From Perognathus longimembris pacificus (taxonomy: Eukaryota; Chordata; Mammalia; Rodentia; Heteromyidae), in contig NC_063167.1 in assembly GCF_023159225.1 (NCBI RefSeq), forward strand, positions 18,045,360 through 18,109,359: 64,000 nucleotides of DNA. The letters are read 5' to 3'. Below the pieces are notes generated by a model that saw only the letters and a program-made list of their open reading frames with translations, was not told where the DNA came from and did no database searches. Position 1 is the first letter of the stretch. Every line of letters starts with the position of its first letter. The translations under genes were made by a program, and so were the position numbers. Below, piece by piece: positions 1 through 10,100 of this stretch.

Positions 1-1063
1 TTATAGTCAGAGTAAAGTCTATGATTGTTTGTTTGTTTTTCTTTAAAGGTTCATTCAAAGGAATTTCCTTCACAACTACACATGTTTCCCACTCTTGCAG
101 CTTTCCAGAAGTCTTGGGAGTAAACCCCAGCTATGAAGCTGGCATAAATAGGTTCCACATTTCCTTGCTCAAGTTTGAGCTGTGGGAAAAGATGGGTTAT
201 TGAAGTTTCTACAGCAAGGAGCCTTCAGTGTTCTCAGAACATGTTAGAAAAAAATTCAAAATTATACGTTCTAAAATGATATTTCAGGCCCCAAATAATA
301 ATCTATGTAGTGCATCTACATTGTTCAGGCCACCACTACCACTGACCACATACACAGGGGCTTCCCTGACCATAGGCTCTCCTCCTTTGCTGAGGCAGAT
401 GAACCTGATCACAATGAAATGGTACTTTTAGGGTGATTTATAGTTTGGGGGAAGTTGAGCAGATGAACACTAACATTTATTCTTCTGAAATCCTGAAATT
501 AATAATCACCAGGTGGTGGTAGAACTGAGTTTTCTGTCTAGTTTCCCAAATACTGTTTCTTCTCAGTAAATCCAAAGTGAATGTCTGACATTGATTTGAA
601 AGAAGTTAATGAATTCCAGGATAAAGCTTTCCTGTGCCTCTGCTGTTTCCTGTACCATTTGTCCATAGTGGAGGAAATGTGGCTGACTTGCTTAATTATA
701 ATGGCACAGTCGCAAGGACAAATGAAAGTGATTGCTATTTGGCAAATAGTTTTATATTCACATTTGAAGGTCAGTCTGAAGTATTTTATATCACCAGTCA
801 TAACTGTCTGATCTTACAATTTTCCATTTGGCTTATGAAAGTGATTACGGTAATGGTGCTTTTTAATGCCCTTCGTGTTGTGACACCTTGTCAGAGCTAC
901 TTTGGAATGGTGTCCAAGTCTTGAGCAGACGAAACACCTTTGGAGATTGAACTTGCCCTTTGCTTCATTCCAGCAGACACTTTGATCAGATCAATGTCAG
1001 ACAGTTCAGCTCTCACGGCCTTCAGAAATTCCTACTAACTCTTGTTTCTTTACTGTTTCTCAG
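1..1063 (+). other. EPB41: EPB41 intron, upstream part
   Basis: Intronic sequence running up to the acceptor before the first exon in the window. I see no repeat or coding segment here. It ends in a pyrimidine tract and CAG acceptor at 1061-1063. Confidence 0.7.
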
Positions 1064-1192
1064 CCTCCTCTGGTAAAGACTCAGACCGTCACCATCTCAG
1101 ACTCAGCCAATGCTGTGAAAAGTGAAATCCCAACCAAAGACGTCCCTATTGTCCACACTGAGACCAAGACCATCACTTACGAGGCTGCCCAG
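1064..1192 (+). CDS. EPB41: EPB41 coding exon (first in window), 129 nt
   Basis: Acceptor tttctcag, donor gtagga. Translates in phase 0 to 43 residues, from [10 protein letters not shown] to TYEAAQ. A multiple of three, so it can be skipped without shifting the frame. Confidence 0.92.
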
Positions 1193-1951
1193 GTAGGACA
1201 CCTTGGATCCCTTGGTAAATACCAACATGGCCTTCTTTCCTTACAGGCTTCTGAGTTTCTTACTTTTGATAATGCCAGGGTTTCTGGGGAAGTTCTTTAT
1301 AGAAGAGAGTACTGATCTAAGGATAGTCTCAAATGCTTTATTAAAACACAAAATTTTTGAAGGGTAGGGTATAGTTCAGTGGTACAGCATAATGCTTAGC
1401 CTGCATGAGGTCCTGAGTTCAATCACAGCACCAAAACAAACACACAAAAAAACAAACCAAAAAAACAGTAACAGCTGAGTACCAATGACTCATATCTATG
1501 ATTGTAATCCTAGCTACTCAGGAGGCTGAAATCTGAGGATCATAGTACAAAGCCAGCCCAGACAAGAAAGTCAGTGAGACTTTTTTTTTTTTTTTTGCCA
1601 GTCCTGGAGCTTAAATTCAGGGCCTGAGCACTGTCCTCAGCATCTTTTTGCTCAAGGCTAGCACTCTGCCAACTTGAGCCACAGCATCACTTCTGGCCTT
1701 TTCTATATATATGTGGTTCTGAGGAATCAAACCTAGGGCTTCATGTATATGAGGCAAGCACTCTTGCTACTAGGCCATATTCCCAGCCCAGTGAGACTCT
1801 TATCTCCAGTTACCCACCAAAAAGCTGGAGTAGAGCTGTGGCTCAAGTAGTACTAGAATGAAAGCCTGGAGCAAAACAGCTGGAGGACAGCATACAGGCC
1901 CAGAGTTCAAGCCCTAGTTCATGCACACGCGCGCACATGCGCACGCACGCG

Positions 1952-1982
<31 letters not shown>

Positions 1983-4134
1983 CAATTAAAAAAATTCTTG
2001 GATCTGACTGCTTATACCTACCAACTCACATTCATTTGTGAATTTTAGTCTAGCATAATTATTAAGGAAATGGGCTTTGAGTCAAATTAATCTGAATTTG
2101 GGTCCTGGCTCCCCCATTTCCTAACTCAGTTAAGTCATTAAATATCTATGAGTTTTCACTTTTCTTGCTAATGGCTGGCTTCTGTAATTCTAGCTACTCA
2201 GGAGGCTAAGGTCTGAGGATCTCAGTTGGAAGCCAGTTGGAACAGACAAAGCCAAAAGACTCTTAAGTCAACCAGCAACATGCCAGAAGTGGAGTTATAG
2301 CTCAAGTGGTATAGCACTAGCCTTGAGTGTAAAAGCCAAGAAAGAGTGTGAGGACCTAAATTCAAGCCCCAGTACCAGCACAAAATAAAAAAGTTAAAAT
2401 CCTCGTAACACTACCATGAAATATATACTAATATCATAGGCAAGAAAAGTGAAAACTCATAGATATTTAATGACTTAACCGAGTTAGAAAATGGAGGAGC
2501 CAGGACCCAAATTCAGATTAATTTGACTCTTACATTTTGAGCTACAGCACCACTTCATTTTCTGATGATTAATTGGTGATAAGATTTCGTGGACTTACCT
2601 GCCCAGGCTTGTTTCAAACTGAGCTCTTCAGATCTCAGCCTCCTGAGTAGCTAGGATTACAGGTGTGAGCCACAGATGCCTGTGTAATTCACATACTAGT
2701 AAAGCAAGATTGGCAATAGAACACAAAAACAAATGTCTAAGTTTTGGACAGTGGTAAGTGCTACAGTAAAATTAAAATAGAATAAGGAGACAATACGAGG
2801 GGCTACAGGTGTAGCTCATTGGTAGAATGCTTACCTACAGTGTGTAAAGCCCTGCATCCAATCCCAAGCATACCAAAAAGATAGACAAAGAATATGGGAT
2901 CAGGGCTGGGAATATGGCTAGTGGTAGAGTGCTTGCCTCACATACATGAAGCCCTGGGTTCGATTCTTCAGTACCACACATATAGAAAAAGCCAGAAGTG
3001 GCGCTGTGGCTCAAGAGGTAGAGTGCTAGCCTTGAGCAGAAAGAAGCCAAGGACAGTGATCAGGCCCTGAGTTGCAAACCCCACAACTGGCAAAAAAAAA
3101 AAAAAAAAAGTATATATATGTATATATGGGATCATATGACAGGCTGCTAAATTGGCGCTAGGATAAGTAAGAAAGTCCTCTCTGTAGAGGGGAGGGGAGG
3201 CTGAGGAATGCAAAGGCCACCAGATGTAGCTTTGGAGGTTGTTTTTATATAGATTTCAGTGAATCCTCACATCACTGGAGCTAGATGGTGTTAATTCCAT
3301 TTAGGCAACAGTGTGGCTTGCTGGGGAAAAGCATATGCTTTTCAATTAAACAAATGGAACTTATTTCCTAGCTCCATCAGGTAGGTACTAGCTAGATAAT
3401 CTTGGGCAGATTACCAATCTTTTTCAGTTCCTTTGGCTACACATTGGGGACAAAATGACCTACCACTGCACGATCTGGAGGAGGAGGAGGTGACGTGATG
3501 CCTGTAAAGAGCATATACATTCATAAATGTCCAGATGATGTAATGTGCTGCTCTGTTCTATCTCATTGTAGCGGAGAGTGTAGAATTTGAACTTGGTAAC
3601 TGAGAAGTGGCTTAATTAGTGATTATAATAAAATAGCATAATTAAAGCAATGACTTGTAAGGGGATTTCTAAGGCCATTTGCTCAATGTATTAATGCAGA
3701 GGTGAGGCCTGGAACTGAAGCACAGCCTTAGGAAATTAGAAAGATAAATGTCAGAAAAGAAGGGCAGAAGAAATTAATGCATAGGACTTGTCAGTGGGGG
3801 GAATAAAAAGTTATTTTGAGATTGTGCACACTATTAGTCAAATTATGTAGAAAAGAATTACTTGCAAATGGGAAGGAATCCTTTGGGCTAGAGATATGGC
3901 ACAAGTGGTAGAGCACTTGTCTGGCAAGCCTAAGATCCTGGGTTCAAATCTCCATACTGCTCTACTCTGTCTGAGAGAGAGAGAGCTAGCTTCTGAGTTC
4001 AAATCTCAGTACTGCTGTGAGAGACAGAGACAGACAGAGATAAAGAGAAACACACAGAGATATAGAGAGAGCTCCTGAGTTTAAATCTCATTACTGCATA
4101 GAAAGAGACGGAAAGGGACACTGGGGGCGGGGGG

Positions 4135-4186
<52 letters not shown>

Positions 4187-7100
4187 CCAGAGTTCAAATC
4201 TCAGTGCTACTAAAAAAAAGAGGGAGAGACAGACAGAATGAACAGAAATTCCTTTAAATTTTTACTACCATGAAAATATCCTGAATGTTTATCAGTCAGG
4301 GAACTGTTTAGGTAAATTATAGAACATCTAAGTAAAGTAATGAATATGGGTTTTTTGTGAGAGTCATCTGCACAATGAATTTGTGAATGAACAAGCATAG
4401 TTCAACGAAGTGTGACTAGGATGCTAACTGTTTATAGACAGGAAAGGAGAAATATATATAACTGTATGAAAGAGCTATGTGTGTGTAGGCTTCAATAGCA
4501 ACACATTGGGCTCTGGATGGATGCTCCAAAAAAGTAAAACTAAAATAAACACATGAGCTGGGCATGGTTGCACATATGTGTAATTCCAGCACTTGGGAGA
4601 CATGGGCAGTAGAATAAAAAGCACAGCAAAACAAACAGGATAGGGTTTGCCTGGTACATAGTAGCTAGTAGCTGCTAGTAGCTAGTACATAGTAGCTATG
4701 CAAAATAAAAAGGTAACTTATGATATTATATTTCATTGTTAAATTTTATTTCATCTTTACCAGCCAAGGTACAGTGGGGTTTTTTTTTGTTGTTGTTATT
4801 TTTGTTTTGGGTCAGTCATGGGGCTTGAACACAGGGCCTGGGCACTATTCTGAGCTCTTTGCTCACACTCTACCACATTGAGCCATAACTTCCCTTCTGG
4901 TTTTCTGGTGGTTAATTGGAGATAAGAGTCTCATGGACTTTCCTGCCTGAGCTGGCTTTGAACCATGATTCTCAGATCTTAGTCTCCTAAGTAACTAGGT
5001 TTACAGGTTTGAGCCTCTGGTGCCTGGGTAAAAATTGCTTTTCTTATTGCTGGCAGATGGTGATACCTAGTATAGAAGAGTGTTGTCTGTGGACTCAGAT
5101 GTCCTGGATCTAGTGTGTGCTCTTTGCAAAATGATTTCTGTTTGCAAAGTGTGGCCAGTAGTTGTACATCACAGGACTGATGTAAGAAATAAATTAATAA
5201 TATCACATGCTTCCAAGTACCTGGCACATAAGCACCAGATAGTTATTTGCTGTTTTGGGTTGTTTGGGGGTTTTTTGTTGTTGTTGTTTTGTTTTTTTTG
5301 AGACAGGGTCTTGCTATGTGGCCCAGGCCTAGCCTCCAACTAGCTGTTTGAGGCTTGCCTCCACTGTAAGCCTCAAACTCATCCTTCTGCCTCAAACTCC
5401 CATGTGGTGGGATATTGGGTGTCTGTCACCTTGTATATTTACCTTACTGTTAATTAATTAATTCTGCTTGTTTGACAAGTAGCCCAAGTACCATTAAAAA
5501 AAATTGTTCATAGTCTCCACCCTTTGGGATACAGTTTAAGAGGGGACCAGGATAAGTTTTTCATTTGTATGTGTATGCATGCATGTGTGTGTATGTGTGG
5601 TAATAATTGTTAATAGTGAACTGTTTACTTTGGTCAGTTTTGACAAATTGTCTGCACCTGTGCATCCAAAATACAATTTGGGTTCTGAGCATTTCTCCTG
5701 AAATTAACATCATAGTTTTTCCATTTGGTTCCTAACCCTCTAGGCAGCCTCTGCCCTGATTTCTGTCACTGTAGTCTACTGCTGTGTTTTGATGCCATAT
5801 AATTGGGAATGTATATTGGTACACTTTTGTGTCTCTTTCTCTGAACACAATACTTTTTAAAAATTAGCAGACACTAGTTGTACAAGGGAGATTTCACTGC
5901 TGACACATGTATTGTGACCCTCACCCCTTCTAACATTCTCCCTCATCCTACTCTTTCTTCTTAAAACAATTTCAACAGTTTCAGTTGAACACTTTGTAAA
6001 TTCATCCACATTCTATAAATCAGTAGTTCATTCTTCTTTGTTGATGCCATATTTTTTTAATCACTTCTTCCCTCCCTCCCCTCCCCCTTCATGCCAGTAC
6101 TGGGGCTTGAATTCAAGACCTGGATACTGTCCCTGAGATTCTTTTGCTCAAAGCTAGCACTCTTCCACTTGAGCCACAGCTCCACTTCTAAATTTTGGTG
6201 GTTAATCAGAGATAAGCATTTTCATGGACTTTCCTACCTGGGCTGGCTTCAGTGATCTTCAGATCTCAACCTCCTGAACGGCTAGGATAACATGTGTGAG
6301 CCACCAGCACCTGTCCTTTTTTTCACTTCTTGATTGACAGTTGAGTTCATTTCCGTTTGGGGAAAATATGAATGTAGCTGCTGTTAACATTCATGTACAA
6401 GTTTTTTTTGGTGGGCATTTTACTTATTTTGAAAATCACCTAAGAGTGAAATTACTAGATTATAGAAAGAGTGGATGTTTATAAGCAGTTGAAGAGACTG
6501 TAGTAGGTTGATCATGGAAAAAGAGATCCCACTGGGAAGAAGAGAAGACTGGAAGCCAATCTCTTCCAGTTTTCACCTTCATTCAAATACAGAGGGGTGG
6601 GGAGACAGGTGGGTATAGGAAACAAGAAAGTCAAGTGTTTATAGGAGAGAAACTCTGGGAGAAAAGTTTGCCCTCCTGGCATGCAATTGTATACTCCTAC
6701 AGCAGTTTCTAAAGTGATTTTATTTCTCTGGCATGCAATTGTGTATTCTTATAGTAGTTTCTAAAACACTTTTATTTCTATAATTTCTTTTTATCTTCAT
6801 GATAGTGCTATAGTATAGGCAAAGCAGACATTGTAGTATTGCCTTTTAGAAATTAGAAAACCAAGGTCCCACAGCAAGTTATTGTCTGAACTGGGACTCA
6901 AATCCAGTTTCAAAAAGAAGTTTCTTGGCCTGGTCTGTGTCCTAGTTCAAATACCTACTAACTATAGAACCTTGGACAAATTATTTAACCTCCCAGGATT
7001 TGTTTTCCTAATTGTACAGTGAATATAATAGTAGCTCCTGTCTCAAATTTTGAGAGACAGTGAAGAGATATCAGCTGCATGATAAACTTGACACACTGTA

Positions 7101-10100
7101 AGAGTTCAAGAGTTATCAATAGGGTCTGAATCTAAGGTAGATAAGTGCTCTTGGCTAAAGAAACTATTATTGATGAAGGTCAGGAATATAAAATAGGTCA
7201 CATATGGGATGGAGGTACAAGGGAGAGAGAGAGGGTGGATATGGTCAAAACACTGGATGATGTTGAGATTGATGTGGGAAGGGAGGATGAGGGAGAGTGA
7301 TAGAAGGAGGGAGTCTGATCCAGCTATGTTGTGTACATTTATAAACATGTCAAAGTGAAACTTCCTTGTACAAGTAATTGATGCTAACCAAAATATTAAT
7401 CTTGGCCAGGATCCTGTGACTCATAGCTATAATCCTAGCTACTTGGGAGGCTGAGGGATTGAGCTTCAGAGCCAGCCTGGGCAGAGGCAAATATTAAAGA
7501 CTCTTATCTCCAGTTCATCAGCAAAAAGCTGCCACTGGAAGCATGGCTCAATTGGAAGAGTACCAGCTGTGAAAAAAAGCCAAGTGACAAAGAGACCCTG
7601 AGTTCAAGCTCTAGCACCAGCACCTAAATAAATGAATAATATAATTGTTTTAAAAGCCATGTGCAGGGGCTGGGGATATGGCCTAGTGGCAAGAGCACTT
7701 GCCTCGTATACATGAAGCCCTCGGTTCGATTCCCCAGCACCACATATACAGAAAATGGCCAGAAGTGGTGCTGCGGCTCAAGTGGCAGAGTGCTAGCCTT
7801 GAGCAAAAAGAAGCCAGGGACAGTGCTCAGGCCATGAGTCCAAGGCCCAGGACTGGCAAAAAAAAAAAAAAAAAAAAAGCCATGTGCAACCTACAAACTG
7901 CTGTAGACATGTACACTTAGTGTGGCTACACTTCTGCTGCCTCTTTCTCTTCATTGTTCACTGACACACTGCACAGGACTATTACCCATCCAGCTCGTAG
8001 AAGGAACCTAGTTCCCAAGGGTTTACAGTATCTGTAAATTAAGAAATCATTGATAGGGAATTGGATCTTGGCATTAGAATGCATATGTGAGAGCCAAGCT
8101 GCAGTCTGTAGCACTTGCCCACAGGTCTCCTGAGAGGTATGGTGATGAGTTAGCTGTGCTTTCTTCTACAGACTGATGAGAGCAATGGGGACCTGGACCC
8201 AGGAGTCTTGCTAACAGCTCAGACCATCACATCCGAGACCACAAGCAGTACCACCACAACTCAGATTACCAAGGTAACAAAACTTCCTTAAGGAATCCAG
8301 TGATACACAGAGCTTGCAACCACCCCTGGGAAGGCTTTCACCATAATCAGAGTTTTTCTCTTGTAATCTTAGCTACTCAGAAGGCTGAGTATTGCAATTC
8401 GAAGCCAGCCCAGGCAGGAAAGTCTGTGAGACTTTTTTTCTTTTTCCTTATTTTTTTTCTTTTTTCTAACCTTGGGGCTTGAACTCTGGGCCTGCTCACT
8501 ATCTCTGAGCTCTGTGTTCAAGGCTAGCATTCTACCACTTCAACTATAGCTCTATTTCTAGCTTTTTGGTAGTTTTTAGTGGAGATAAGAGTCTCATGGA
8601 GTTTCCTGCCGAGGCTGGCTTTGAACCACAGCCTCTTGAGTAACTAGGATTACATGCATGAGCCACCTGTGCCAGTCTTCCATGAGACTCGGGAGACTGA
8701 GAACTGAGAAATCATAGTTTGAAGCCAGTTAGGCAAAAAAGAAAAAAGAAAAAAAATCTGTGATATTCCCATCTCCAGTTAACCAGCAAAAAGCCAAAAT
8801 TAGGGGTGTGGTAAATTAATGGTAAAGAACCAGCCTTGGGTGAAAAAGCAGAGGATCATGAGCCAAAGCCAGGCCCAGGCAGAAAAGTCTGTGAGACTCT
8901 TATGTTCAATTAACCAGCAAAAACCTGGAAGTAGAGTTGTGGTTCAAATGGTAGAACACCAGCTTTGAGCAAAAAAGCCAAGCAAGAGCCCAAGGCTCTG
9001 AGTTCAAGTTCCAGTACCAGCATACACACACAAAAAAGAAGTGAATTCAAGTCTAGCCTGGGCAACTTAGTCCGACCCTTTCTCAAAACAAAAAGATGTT
9101 TAAAATAGCTGAGGATACATTTCTATAGTGAAGTACTTGCTTGCCTACACAAGTCTCTAGTTCAGTCCCCAGAAACAAATCCCTTTTCCTCCACATATTT
9201 GAAGTATAGCTTTCAGAATAAGTAGGAGTAGAAGTGTAGCTTAGTTGTAGAATGATTGCATAACATATAACAGGCCCTGGGGTCAGTCTTCAAAAATAAC
9301 TTTTTGCATGCCAGTTCTACAGTTTCAATTCAGGACCCGTTTTCTGGTGGTTAACTGGAGATAAGAGTCTCATGGACTTTTCTGCCTGGGCTGGCTTTGA
9401 ACCATGGTCCTCAGATCTCAGTCTCCTGAGTAGCTAAGATTACAGGTGTAAGCCTCCAGTGCCCAGCTGCAAAAATAATTTTGAAAAGCAAATGTACATA
9501 ATAATCTGTGCTTATTTTGGTTTCTCTTGCTATATTTCTGATCTCATATGGCCACCTCCCTTTGGTTATAGACCGTAAAAGGTGGGATTTCAGAGACCCG
9601 GATTGAAAAAAGAATTGTGATCACAGGAGATGGCGATATTGACCATGACCAGGTAGGAATGCTGAGGAAAGTCGAGTCCGGAAGGTGGGAGATTGATAGG
9701 TGCAGCAAGGTGCATACCCCAAAGGATATCGCTGGCTGCTTCATCACTGCTACTCTAGACTTTGAAACAAAGAGACTCAAGCCCCACAGACCTGGGACTG
9801 GGGGAGAGGCTCTGCAGATGGGGAAGCTAGGAGTGCAGTGAAAAGAACAGGGGCTTGGGACTCAAAGATCTGAGGTCAAATGCTGGTTCTTAACTCTCTT
9901 CTTAAGACTGCTTTTTCAGCTATAAGCTGGGGGTTATAAATAGTACGCTCCCCTCAGAGCTGGTGTTCAGATAGTGAGATACTGGCTGTGCGCTGTGTGT
10001 CAGGCATACGGTGGGCTCTGAGTTGATGGAGGAATAGCGCCCTCCACCTGGGCTCGATAGTACCAGAACTATGGAATGCCACAGGGGCTGATGACACTGC

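Noticed and set aside
2903..2980. tRNA-like A and B boxes in ID heads
   Set aside because: They are SINE heads followed by the Geo tail, without an intact cloverleaf; not tRNA genes.
7699..7920. Repeated small ORFs such as [10 protein letters not shown] or [10 protein letters not shown] here and at 28981-29196, 29537-29836 and 57062-57301
   Set aside because: All are translations of IDL-Geo SINEs; they recur because the repeat recurs.
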